From the NCBI GenBank assembly GCA_003218785.1, contig QHOM01000057.1:1-22454 (forward strand): a DNA stretch of 22,454 nt, given 5' to 3'. The notes beneath the pieces were generated by a model, which saw nothing but the letters and a program-made list of their open reading frames with translations, was not told the origin of the DNA and did not search any database. Of this stretch, positions 15,760 through 22,333 are shown piece after piece (the stretch's first letter is position 1; every line of letters begins with the position of its first letter). Position numbers and translations under genes: made by a program. The stretch is from Verrucomicrobiota bacterium (GTDB lineage: Bacteria > Verrucomicrobiota > Verrucomicrobiia > Chthoniobacterales > UBA10450).

Positions 15760-16607
15760 CTTGCGACAGTGACTTCGGCTTTACCGAGACTCTTCAGAGC
15801 CTTTGTGATTTGTGTGGCGTGAGCGGCAAGATCGACACTGTTAATGTCGCGCGGGCGGGGTAGCTCGACCGGAAATTCTTCCCGAATGCGGCCGGGATGT
15901 GGCGAAAAAAGCAGAACGCGATCGCCCAGACAAGCTGCTTCGCGAACATTATGCGTGACAAAGACAATGGTCTTGCGCCGCGCTTTCCAGATTTGCTGAA
16001 TGTCGCCGTAAAGTTGCTCGCGGGTGAGCGCATCGAGTGCGGCGAATGGCTCGTCCATGAGAAGCACGCGCGGATTCGGCGCAAGTGCGCGCGCCAGGGA
16101 GACGCGCTGCTTCATTCCACCGGAGAGCTCGTGAATGTTCGCGTGTTCGAACCGGCTCAGGCCAACCAATTCGAGATAATATTTCGCGACATCGTGTCGA
16201 TTTTTTTTGCTCAAGTTCGGCTTTAGCTTGAGTCCGAAAAGCACATTTCCGAAAACATCGAGCCAGGGAAAAAGCGCCGGCTCCTGGAACATCACGAGAC
16301 GCTCTCGCCCTGGGCTGGTCACCGGCTTCCCATCCGCGAGCACATTGCCGCCATCGGGCTTTTCCAATCCAGCAATGATGTTGAGCAGGGTTGATTTTCC
16401 GCACCCGCTCGCGCCGACAAGGCAGACGAATTCACCTTCGCCTACTTGCAGACTCACTCGATCCAACGCCTGTACGACGCCGGTGCCAGTTTTGAAACTC
16501 TTCGATACATCTTCGATCGCGAGTTTGCTCGGAGCTATTACTCGCAGCTCTTCGCTGACCGACGAGGTCGCTTTTGAACCCAAACGAATCGCACGAGTGA
16601 CAAACAT
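15756..16607 (-). CDS. ABC transporter ATP-binding protein, sulfonate/nitrate/taurine type (SsuB/TauB-like)
   Basis: 283 residues with all nucleotide-binding motifs: Walker A GASGCGKS (65-72), Q-loop glutamine Q108 in MFQEPALFPW, signature LSGGMKQ (161-167), Walker B VLLMDEP (181-187), D-loop and switch histidine H219 in FVTHN. The sequence after the Q-loop, ALFPWLDVFGNVLFGL, is typical of the SsuB/TauB/NrtD group. It drives import by the permease encoded next. About 28 extra residues precede the conserved start of the domain; no other ATG lies closer, so the ATG at 16607 is kept. It lies 37 bases after the binding-protein gene. Confidence 0.93.
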   Translation of the reverse strand: MFVTRAIRLGSKATSSVSEELRVIAPSKLAIEDVSKSFKTGTGVVQALDRVSLQVGEGEFVCLVGASGCGKSTLLNIIAGLEKPDGGNVLADGKPVTSPGRERLVMFQEPALFPWLDVFGNVLFGLKLKPNLSKKNRHDVAKYYLELVGLSRFEHANIHELSGGMKQRVSLARALAPNPRVLLMDEPFAALDALTREQLYGDIQQIWKARRKTIVFVTHNVREAACLGDRVLLFSPHPGRIREEFPVELPRPRDINSVDLAAHATQITKALKSLGKAEVTVAR

Positions 16608-16644
16608 TTGAAAAATCGGTTTTGCTTAACCGAAGGCGAAAGGA

Positions 16645-17613
16645 TCAGGGCGTTTCGACGAGTTTGGACGTGTCGGTCGAACCTTTATAAAATCCCGCGT
16701 CTTTGCCATCCTGAACCGCTTTGGCAATCAGATTGGGCGACACCTCGGTTGTAAACTTAATTCGTTTCCAAGCTTGTGCGACGGCCTCGGGCGCAAAGGC
16801 GGCTCTCGTTTCCTCTTTCAATTCCGCAATCAAAAGCTTCTGTGCTTCCGCTTCGTGTTCCTGAATCCATGTCGTCAGCTCCACATTCGCCGCGGCGGTC
16901 TTTTTTGCGAATTCGCGACGATCGCGAAGGAACTTCGCACTGGAAACAAGCCATGTCGTGATGATGTCCTTGTCCTCAAGAAAGACGCGCGCTTTCGCAT
17001 CGCGCTCGAGACGCGTTACCCATGGTTCGACCGTCCAAACCGCATCGACTCCGCCGCTTTGAAAAAGAGCGAGCTGATCCGGGTTGTTGGTTGGCACGAC
17101 GATCACATCGCCGCCCGTTTGCGTAACGTTGAACCCCTGCGCCTTTAACCAGGCCCGGCAAGAGATGTCTTGTGTGTTGCCGAGTTGCGGCGTGGCAATT
17201 TTTTTTCCGCGAAAATCGGCTGGCGTCTTGATAGCCGAATCTACCTTTACTACCAAGGCCGCACCAGCATTGGCCGCGCCTGAAATGACACGGATTTCTT
17301 CGCCATTTGACTTGAAGTGGGCGTTGAGCGCGGGACCTTGGCCGACATAAGTGAGATCGAGCGAGCCGGCAAAAATCGCCTCCATGGCAGACGGCCCGGC
17401 GTTGTAAGTGAACCATTGGATCTCGACATTTGGACCGAGCCGTTCCTCAAACCACCCTTTGCCTTGGCGGGTCAGAGCGTGGGCGATGACACCTTGAGCA
17501 TGCGTGATGTTCGGGAAATGCCCGAAACGAATCACCGTTTTCTCTTCCGCGCCGCCAGTTTGCAGGAAAATCGCAAGCGCTCCGATAACTGCTACCAATG
17601 TTTTTATCTTCAT
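16645..17613 (-). CDS. periplasmic substrate-binding protein, aliphatic sulfonate/nitrate type (SsuA/NrtA-like)
   Basis: 322 residues beginning with a signal peptide (MKIKTLVAVIGALAIFLQTGG), so periplasmic. Diagnostic motifs are IRFGHFPNITHAQGVIA, WFTYNAGPSAMEAIFAGSLD, LTYVGQGPALNAH, and PNNPDQLALFQSG-like VPTNNPDQLALFQSGGVDA followed by WTVEPWVTRLE. These are the pattern of the SsuA/TauA/NrtA binding proteins that deliver sulfonates, taurine or nitrate to an ABC permease. GNTQDISCRAWLKAQG is the usual hinge strand. With the Rrf2 regulator upstream I favour a sulfur compound, but nitrate or an aromatic sulfonate is possible. Confidence 0.9.
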   Translation of the reverse strand: MKIKTLVAVIGALAIFLQTGGAEEKTVIRFGHFPNITHAQGVIAHALTRQGKGWFEERLGPNVEIQWFTYNAGPSAMEAIFAGSLDLTYVGQGPALNAHFKSNGEEIRVISGAANAGAALVVKVDSAIKTPADFRGKKIATPQLGNTQDISCRAWLKAQGFNVTQTGGDVIVVPTNNPDQLALFQSGGVDAVWTVEPWVTRLERDAKARVFLEDKDIITTWLVSSAKFLRDRREFAKKTAAANVELTTWIQEHEAEAQKLLIAELKEETRAAFAPEAVAQAWKRIKFTTEVSPNLIAKAVQDGKDAGFYKGSTDTSKLVETP

Positions 17614-17667
17614 AGGTTGTTTTCAATAGGAAATGCCGTCATCAGCTACGGGAAGTCGGGATCGTCA

Positions 17668-17679
17668 GCCGGCGCCGGC
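17668..17679. repeat. 12-bp perfect palindrome GCCGGCGCCGGC between porin and binding-protein genes
   Basis: It lies in the 102-bp gap after the porin stop (17716). The structure could stall or protect the transcript and so lower or separate expression of the downstream transporter genes. No T run follows on the minus strand, so it is not a standard terminator. Confidence 0.4.
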
Positions 17680-17715
17680 GTCGCTGAGATACGAGCTCGC
17701 CTTCATTCGTTCAAA

Positions 17716-19113
17716 CTAGAACATTACTTGCACGCGCCCGAGGACTTGATCGAACTGATCCTGACCAAACTCAGGATTGGCTTGGCGGAAATCCGACCAA
17801 GTGTGGAGATAGTTAACCATCAGCTTGAGATCGTCCCCGTGGATGTAGTAGTTGAGACCACCCAGGATAGAATAGAGACCGTCGTCACCCTTTTGTCCGG
17901 GGTTTAAATCCTGCCACTGAACTACGGCTTGAAGCTTCTTCGGAATCAGGAAATAGCCTCCCGTCACATAGAATCCGTCCGTCGTAAAATTGGCGAACCC
18001 TGGAGGCACTCCGTTCACGGTGCGGCCGTTGACTTTTTCCTGAAGGTACTCACCAATTAAATCAAAGGGACCCACTTTGAGCCAGGCGTCCACGCTCCAT
18101 GCCGTTCTTTCATCCGCCCCAGGGAGGGTAAACGGCGAGAGGGACCCGTCAGCATTGACCAGAAGGTTCCCCGATTGCGAGATGTTTACGCCCTTGTCAT
18201 CGCGGCTGTTGAGCACGTCGCCGCCAAGCTTGAGAAAGGATCCCTTACCGAAAACGTCTTGGAACAAGGTCGACTCCAGACGGCCTACATACATGAAGTT
18301 GTTGTTGTCGTTAACGGTCGTGTTCTTGCCGTTCCCGTTGAAGATGCCGGCGTAATAGGTCAACAAATCCTTCTGCTCAGGCCAAATGTTCGTAAGAGGC
18401 TTTCCCCAAAGCTGAGCACCGATCTGCCGATCCGGTGTAATTGCGCCGGTCGGCAAAGTGCGTTCGATAGTGTACAGGGACGTGTCCGGAGTAAGCTGGT
18501 CCAGTCCGAATGGCGCTTTCCATTGCCCGACTTTGATTTGCGCTGCGGGAAATTGATGCCAGTTGAGCCAGATGTCTGTGCCCGAAAATGCGGTGCGGTT
18601 GGAGTTGAGCCCATCGCCCTGGCCAAAGTCGCCTTCGACTTTGAAATCGAATTGCTCCGCAAAATCGCCGGTTAGATTGACTCGTGCCCGGCGCAGCCGG
18701 AACAGATCTTTTATCTCACTCAAACCAAAATTTCCCTGGAAAGCGAAGGCGTCACTGTCCTCAAAGTTGACTTGAATGAATCCTCCGAGGACCAGCTTAA
18801 TTTCCGATCCGCGCTGCTGTACGTAAATGGGCGGTTTCTCGTCGATGACCTTTTCGACGTACGTTTTCCCTTCGGAGATGATTTTCGTTTTCATTTTGCC
18901 CTCAGGAACAACCGCAGCCTGCTGGGCTTTTAAGCTGCTGATTTCCGATTGCAGCTCGGCATTGCGCTTTTCCAAAAGCTCGACCGCGCGCTCGAGCTTT
19001 TGGAGCCGTTCGGACTCGGACGATGTCTGGCCGCTTAGCGGTTGCGCCGCCAGCGAAATGAGTGCAGCCAGGCTCGCGCTCGCTGCCCGTGAGATGATTT
19101 TCTTGATGACCAT
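17716..19113 (-). CDS. OprO/OprP-family outer-membrane porin
   Basis: 465 residues: a signal peptide (about 1-29, ending LSGQ), a short coiled coil (about 33-66, SERLQKLERAVELLEKRNAE) of the kind that trimerises or spans the periplasm, then a beta-barrel. The barrel starts LVLGGFIQVNFEDSDAF and FRLRRARVNLTGDFAEQFDF, the usual phosphate-selective porin O/P opening, has VGQWKAPFGLDQLTPD in the middle, and ends in the terminal aromatic VQVMF that outer-membrane insertion machinery recognises. It would give substrate a path through the outer membrane to the binding protein encoded next. Family members prefer anions, which fits a sulfonate, sulfate or nitrate system. Confidence 0.88.
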   Translation of the reverse strand: MVIKKIISRAASASLAALISLAAQPLSGQTSSESERLQKLERAVELLEKRNAELQSEISSLKAQQAAVVPEGKMKTKIISEGKTYVEKVIDEKPPIYVQQRGSEIKLVLGGFIQVNFEDSDAFAFQGNFGLSEIKDLFRLRRARVNLTGDFAEQFDFKVEGDFGQGDGLNSNRTAFSGTDIWLNWHQFPAAQIKVGQWKAPFGLDQLTPDTSLYTIERTLPTGAITPDRQIGAQLWGKPLTNIWPEQKDLLTYYAGIFNGNGKNTTVNDNNNFMYVGRLESTLFQDVFGKGSFLKLGGDVLNSRDDKGVNISQSGNLLVNADGSLSPFTLPGADERTAWSVDAWLKVGPFDLIGEYLQEKVNGRTVNGVPPGFANFTTDGFYVTGGYFLIPKKLQAVVQWQDLNPGQKGDDGLYSILGGLNYYIHGDDLKLMVNYLHTWSDFRQANPEFGQDQFDQVLGRVQVMF

Positions 19114-19120
19114 AGTTTTT

Positions 19121-19126
19121 CTCCTT
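19121..19126 (-). promoter_or_regulatory. ribosome binding site of the porin gene
   Basis: AAGGAG lies 7 bases before the ATG at 19113, the strongest Shine-Dalgarno in this operon, which fits a protein made in large amounts. Confidence 0.7.
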
Positions 19127-19160
19127 GTCTGTTGTTTTTCGCTCGACTGTTTTGTCTATT

Positions 19161-19733
19161 TCATTTCCTGCGTCTCCCTGATGTTGGCCCTACTGAGTTG
19201 AATTCTTGTCCGCCATCCCCCAGCCGATTAACCATCGGCGGCAACACAGAGCGGAGCTTGGTCGATCGTGAGAGAAACGGCGACGTAACCTTGTCCCGGC
19301 GCAGCTTGCGCAACGTGATTTCTATAATGTCCGCGAGAGTATAGCGGTCGAGGAGCTTCGCGATGGCATTACGCACATCGAGCATAAGCATGCGCAACCC
19401 GCAGTGCACTTCGTCCGGGCAACTGCAGCGCTCGTACCCCGTTTGACTCACGCATCGAATCGGAGCGAGCGGTCCGTCAATCAAACGGATAACCGCACCG
19501 AATCGAATTCGATCCATTCTTTTGGCGAGTGAATAGCCGCCGAATTTGCCCCGCTTGCTCTCTACATAACCGGCCGCCTTTAGCTGCATAAAAATCTGTT
19601 CCAAAAATTTCACAGGCAGTTTTTCTTTCGCTGCCAGCTCGCTCGCCTGCAGCATGGGCAGGCCCAATTCAGAGGCGATGCCGAGATCGATCAATGCCCG
19701 GAGCGCATATTCGCCGCGTTTGGAAAGTTTCAT
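19161..19733 (-). CDS. Rrf2-family transcriptional regulator
   Basis: 190 residues. The N-terminal winged helix-turn-helix reads MKLSKRGEYALRALIDLG and LPVKFLEQIFMQLKAAGYVE, with the wing KRGKFGGYSLAK, all typical of Rrf2 proteins (IscR, CymR, NsrR). Four cysteines follow at C94, C103, C105 and C111, within the loop where IscR and NsrR hold an Fe-S cluster, so cluster sensing is plausible. A basic tail of about 45 residues makes it longer than most relatives. It stands first in the transport operon, 47 bases before the porin gene, so it probably regulates it. CymR-type control of sulfur acquisition is the most attractive model, but iron-sulfur or redox sensing is equally compatible. Confidence 0.9.
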   Translation of the reverse strand: MKLSKRGEYALRALIDLGIASELGLPMLQASELAAKEKLPVKFLEQIFMQLKAAGYVESKRGKFGGYSLAKRMDRIRFGAVIRLIDGPLAPIRCVSQTGYERCSCPDEVHCGLRMLMLDVRNAIAKLLDRYTLADIIEITLRKLRRDKVTSPFLSRSTKLRSVLPPMVNRLGDGGQEFNSVGPTSGRRRK

Positions 19734-19843
19734 GTCTACTTATTTGGTATGATATTAGAATTAAAGTCTACTGCGCAAGTAGAAATTAAAAAATAATTTC
19801 CTGCGCGGGTCACTCGCTGGCTGGGCACCCTTCTCTGTGAGCG
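19564..19843. repeat. tandem duplication, unit 1 (functional Rrf2 5' end plus promoter)
   Basis: Unit 1 runs from codon ~56 of the Rrf2 gene through the promoter to about 19843. It is followed almost directly by unit 2. The shared end includes TCACTCGCTGGCTG and CCTTCTCTGTG in both units. Confidence 0.75.
19735..19783 (-). promoter_or_regulatory. promoter and candidate operator of the Rrf2-porin-ABC operon
   Basis: On the minus strand TTGCGC (19778-19773) and TATCAT (19754-19749) are spaced by 18 bases, in A/T-rich sequence. The -35 box sits inside the inverted repeat TCTACTTGCGCAGTAGA (19783-19767). A third half-site, AGTAGA (19740-19735), lies 1 base before the start codon. The layout fits autoregulation by an Rrf2 dimer. 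The same block is kept almost unchanged in the duplicate at 20039-20055. Confidence 0.55.
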
Positions 19844-19852
19844 GGCGGACTG

Positions 19853-20005
19853 ACATAATCGGCCGCCTTTAACTGCATAAAAATCTGTTCCAAAAATTTC
19901 AAAGGCAGTTTTTCTTTCGCGGCCAGCTCGCTCGCCTGCAGCGATGGGCAGGCCCAATTCAGAAGCGATGCCGAGATCGATATTCGCCGCGTTTAGAAAG
20001 TTCAT
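19853..20005 (-). pseudogene. decayed 5' fragment of the Rrf2 regulator gene
   Basis: Reading from the ATG at 20005 gives MNFLNAANIDLGIASELGLP and then nonsense relative to the parent. The 17-base and 1-base deletions together keep frame, so IDLGIASELGLP survives, while a later single inserted G (in GCAGCGATGGG) shifts it. The fragment ends at the point matching about codon 56 of the intact gene. It lacks most of the wing and all cysteines, so it cannot be a working regulator. Confidence 0.75.
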
Positions 20006-20115
20006 GTCCACTTGTTTAGTATGATATTAGAATTAAAGTCTACTGCGCAAGTAGAAATTAAAAAAAAATTCTTGCGCGAGTCACTCGCTGGCTGCCCAGC
20101 CTTCTCTGTGGGCGA
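19853..20115. repeat. tandem duplication, unit 2 (decayed copy)
   Basis: Same order as unit 1, displaced by 289 bases at the left end and 272 at the promoter because of a 17-base and a 1-base deletion and a 1-base insertion. The operator-like inverted repeat is at 20039-20055, identical to that of unit 1. Confidence 0.75.
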
Positions 20116-20324
20116 TAAACGCAACGATCACGAGCATTTGCAGCAGCTGTTGGCCCCGCAAAGAACCGTCGCCTGGGGGGATCCCGACGAATGTGAATAT
20201 TTCCAGGTAGAGCACGAGCTTTGCACATTGCTTGTCGCGGCCTAGCGATCACGAACTCTCCGTCACTGCGACAAATTCTTGGCGGTACTAGCCCGGACAA
20301 AGACTGCCAGACGCGGAAAACCAA
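20116..20324. other. gene-poor gap with short open frames on both strands
   Basis: A minus-strand frame (about 20245-20085) reads LYLEIFTFVGIPPGDG and ends VAFIAHREGWAASE. It is hydrophobic but has no supported start and an upstream TGA. A plus-strand frame over the same bases reads NDHEHLQQLLAPQRTVAWGD. Only one can be real, if either; I read the stretch as a degraded gene 3' end, cut by the duplication next to it. Confidence 0.35.
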
Positions 20325-20340
20325 CGCGCGGAGACGCGCG
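20325..20340. repeat. hairpin CGCGCG-GAGA-CGCGCG at the 3' end of the sulfotransferase gene
   Basis: Perfect 6-bp stem with a GAGA loop, directly beside the sulfotransferase stop codon (20341-20343). It is the same core type as the hairpins at 4365, 6185 and 13793. It may act as an mRNA 3' end structure; no T run. Confidence 0.65.
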
Positions 20341-21321
20341 CTACCCGGATGCTGTGCTTCCGCCGGCAGCGTCAGTGCGGTAGCCAAACCGGGGATCAAG
20401 TATGGCCATCGTCTCGGCCGCATATTCTTGATCCTGCGCTGACAGATACTCGCGGTAACCGCCTACCTTGCCGCGGCGCACTTTGAACGATTCTGGATCG
20501 CGTACATCGCCGGGACGCAGAATTTTGGAATCAAAAGCGCCAGCTGCCTCCAATTTTTTCATATTTTCGAACTGCGAGAAATCGAGCGCGGCCTGAAAGA
20601 TCGACATGTCCGGGGCCGTTTCGCCGAGTGTAGCAAGCACGTCGCGAAAATTCTCGGCCGGCGATGCACGCAGCGATTCATATCGAATCATCATGAAATT
20701 TTCGCGACCCGAGAATTCATTCAGCCAATCGTTCATAGTTTTAACGATGGCGCGAATTCCGAATCCTTTGTCGCGTAAGAGGTCGCTGACAGTTTCCTGC
20801 TTGAACTTTGCCGGGGCGCTTGGATCGCGCCTGGTCATCTGGACATAGAGCGACACGAAACAATCACGCGGGTCTCGCACGAGCAGAATGATCTTTGCCC
20901 GGCGAAGCTCCTTCTTCGGGACAAGGTACTTGCCGCGGATTCTGTCCCAAAGATCGCCTTTCGTCCGGTGCTCAAATAAATCGTGAGAAAAAACCAGGCG
21001 AGGAATACTCGGTTCGTGGTAACGCTCCGGCTTGAGCGTGAACTCGCGACCATGAAGTTTGCAAAAATAAGCGCAAAGAAATGTTCGGATCCACGTGCGT
21101 CCGCTTTTTGGAGCCGAAAGGATGATCGCCTTGCCCCCGGAAAGTTCACTTGCCCGACTACTGAAATTGCGGCGCGTCAACCGTGGAGCGCGTCGGAAAA
21201 ACCGGGATCCAGAGACCGGTTGCACCGTTGCTGGAAAGGGCAACCGCTGGACCTCTTTGTAAGAGGCGCTCTTCTCCGGGTGGGCTCCGGTCAAAGATGG
21301 AGATGTTATTTCAATTGCCAT
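20341..21321 (-). CDS. sulfotransferase domain protein
   Basis: 326 residues from the ATG at 21321; a TTG 12 codons earlier is also open but has no support. The PAPS-binding 5'-phosphosulfate loop is SAPKSGRTW (69-77), and the 3'-phosphate motif is LVRDPRDCFVSLY (147-159). The C-terminal VRRGKVGGYREYL (281-293) matches the RKGxxGDW element that closes over PAPS. The general base is probably H113 in VFSHDLF. It transfers sulfate from PAPS to a hydroxyl or amine of a carbohydrate, lipid or small molecule in the cytoplasm; acceptor unknown. No PAPS-making genes are in the window. Its nearness to a possible sulfonate uptake operon may or may not be meaningful. Confidence 0.88.
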   Translation of the reverse strand: MAIEITSPSLTGAHPEKSASYKEVQRLPFPATVQPVSGSRFFRRAPRLTRRNFSSRASELSGGKAIILSAPKSGRTWIRTFLCAYFCKLHGREFTLKPERYHEPSIPRLVFSHDLFEHRTKGDLWDRIRGKYLVPKKELRRAKIILLVRDPRDCFVSLYVQMTRRDPSAPAKFKQETVSDLLRDKGFGIRAIVKTMNDWLNEFSGRENFMMIRYESLRASPAENFRDVLATLGETAPDMSIFQAALDFSQFENMKKLEAAGAFDSKILRPGDVRDPESFKVRRGKVGGYREYLSAQDQEYAAETMAILDPRFGYRTDAAGGSTASG

Positions 21322-21427
21322 TCCGGACTTTTCTTCATTGAACTCGCAACGCTGCAAAAAAGGAACGCAAAATGTTCAAGATTGTTTGCATAAGACCTCA
21401 ATTTGCGGTATTTGTTCAAGCACAATC

Positions 21428-21784
21428 GGGGGCGTACTGGCTTCGACTCATCGTTTGAAGCGCGGGCGGCATGTCGAGGATGGTTCGTTGGCCTCGTTAA
21501 AAACCGAACCAAACAAAATAAACGCAGATCACGAAGATCTAGCTCTCGCGGCTTAATTGACCGCGACGTTTCCGAAGTGACGCCTGCTAGCGCCGGAAAC
21601 GTGGACAGCAGGCTGGCAAGTCGGCGGAGCGACCGCGCCGGGTTTGTGAATCGATTTCGCGGACGCTCGGGAGCCGGCAGTGTGCCGGTGCAACGTTTGG
21701 CTCCTTAAAATTTTTCGCCGGATAAACATGTAGATGTTTGCGTGGATAGCGACGAGGACAGGGGTTCAACTCCCCTCGCCTCCA
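21428..21784 (+). ncRNA. ssrA: transfer-messenger RNA (tmRNA)
   Basis: The 5' end GGGGGCGTACTGGCTTCGAC and the 3' end GGGGTTCAACTCCCCTCGCC followed by TCCA are the two hallmarks of the tRNA-like domain. GGGGGCG pairs with CGCCTCC as acceptor stem (one G-U), and AGGGG/CCCCT encloses the T loop TTCAACT. The gene is 357 nt; CCA is not encoded. The mRNA-like part has resume codon GCA at 21524, preceded by AATAAAC, and encodes ADHEDLALAA with TAA at 21554-21556. tmRNA with SmpB frees ribosomes stalled on broken mRNAs and tags the product for degradation; the LAA end is the proteolysis signal. A weak promoter, TTGCAT (starting near 21387) and TATTTG (21409-21414), 17 bases apart, lies upstream. Confidence 0.95.
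21524..21556 (+). CDS. tmRNA proteolysis-tag reading frame, ADHEDLALAA
   Basis: Ten codons from resume codon GCA followed by TAA. The length and the final ALAA match the tag of many bacteria. It is translated only after ribosome switching onto tmRNA, so it has no start codon. Confidence 0.88.
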   Translation, partial: ADHEDLALAA

Positions 21785-21788
21785 GCCT

Positions 21789-21817
21789 TCGCTTTTGGAG
21801 CGCAGCGCAAAAAGCGA
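21789..21817 (+). terminator. hairpin just downstream of tmRNA
   Basis: TCGCTTTT (21789-21796) pairs with AAAAGCGA (21810-21817), with a 13-base loop, starting 5 bases after the mature tmRNA end. No T run follows, so it may be a processing or weak termination structure. TTTTGGAGC inside it also matches inverted GCTCCAAAA at 21873-21881, so alternative pairing is possible. Confidence 0.4.
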
Positions 21818-21906
21818 TGGCTGCCACGCCGGAGCAAAGCGTAGGCGGGCCCGTTTTGAACTTCCACTCGATGCTCCAAAAGACTACGGCTTGGCAGGCC
21901 AGCAAA

Positions 21907-22154
21907 ATGCAACGTTTCTTCTATGTTTATGTTCTCGTTAGTGAAACAACAAGACGATTCATTATACGGGCATCACCCAGGATCTCCAAGCCCGACTGAT
22001 TAAACACAATCAAGGACTTTGCGCGCCCACCACAAAACATCGTCCGTGGCGAATCCAGACGGTCATGGCGTTCGACTCCAAGGCCAAAGCCCGTGCGTTC
22101 GAGAAATATCTAAAGACCGGCTCCGGTCGGGAATTTGCTCGTCGCCACTTTTAG
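21907..22154 (+). pseudogene. GIY-YIG nuclease-family gene with a one-base deletion
   Basis: From the ATG at 21907 the frame reads MQRFFYVYVLVSET, the first strand of small GIY-YIG proteins (UvrC/YhbQ-like), then loses sense. In another frame the rest of the domain is intact: HYTGITQDLQARLIKHNQG, then TKHRPWRIQTVMAFDSKAKA and RAFEKYLKTGSGREFARRHF, ending with TAG at 22152-22154. One base is missing near 21955-21962 (GAAACAACAAGACG). Restored, the protein would have about 82 residues, normal for this family. Y-V-Y and Y-T-G stand for the GIY and YIG motifs. Either a true decay or a sequencing error. Confidence 0.75.
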
Positions 22155-22157
22155 TGA

Positions 22158-22322
22158 CCTTCGCTCGCAGCGTAGTGGAGAGCGAAGGCTGTCGCGCCGT
22201 AGCTTTAGCGGAGGCGGACGGCTCGAGAGTGGCTGAAATTGTTGCGAGGTACGGCTCGGCAAGCCAGCCCCCGTAAGCCTTGGATGACTGTCTCGCCGTA
22301 GTGAAGCGAAGGTGGACCTTCG
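22158..22322. repeat. cluster of three related CGTAG-type hairpin repeats
   Basis: Units near 22167, 22195 and 22294 share the pattern CGTAG(T/C)..AGCG(A/G)AGG, followed in the last two by (C/T)GGAC. CCTTCGCTC (22158-22166) pairs with GAGCGAAGG (22180-22188) over 9 bp. CGAAGGT (22307-22313) pairs with ACCTTCG (22316-22322). No gene is seen in 22155-22333. Confidence 0.6.
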
Positions 22323-22333
22323 GCGTAGCACAA

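Noticed and set aside
21428..21784. Protein frames across the tmRNA region (21338-21556 and 21403-21708)
   Set aside because: The region is explained by tmRNA structure; only the tag frame is translated.
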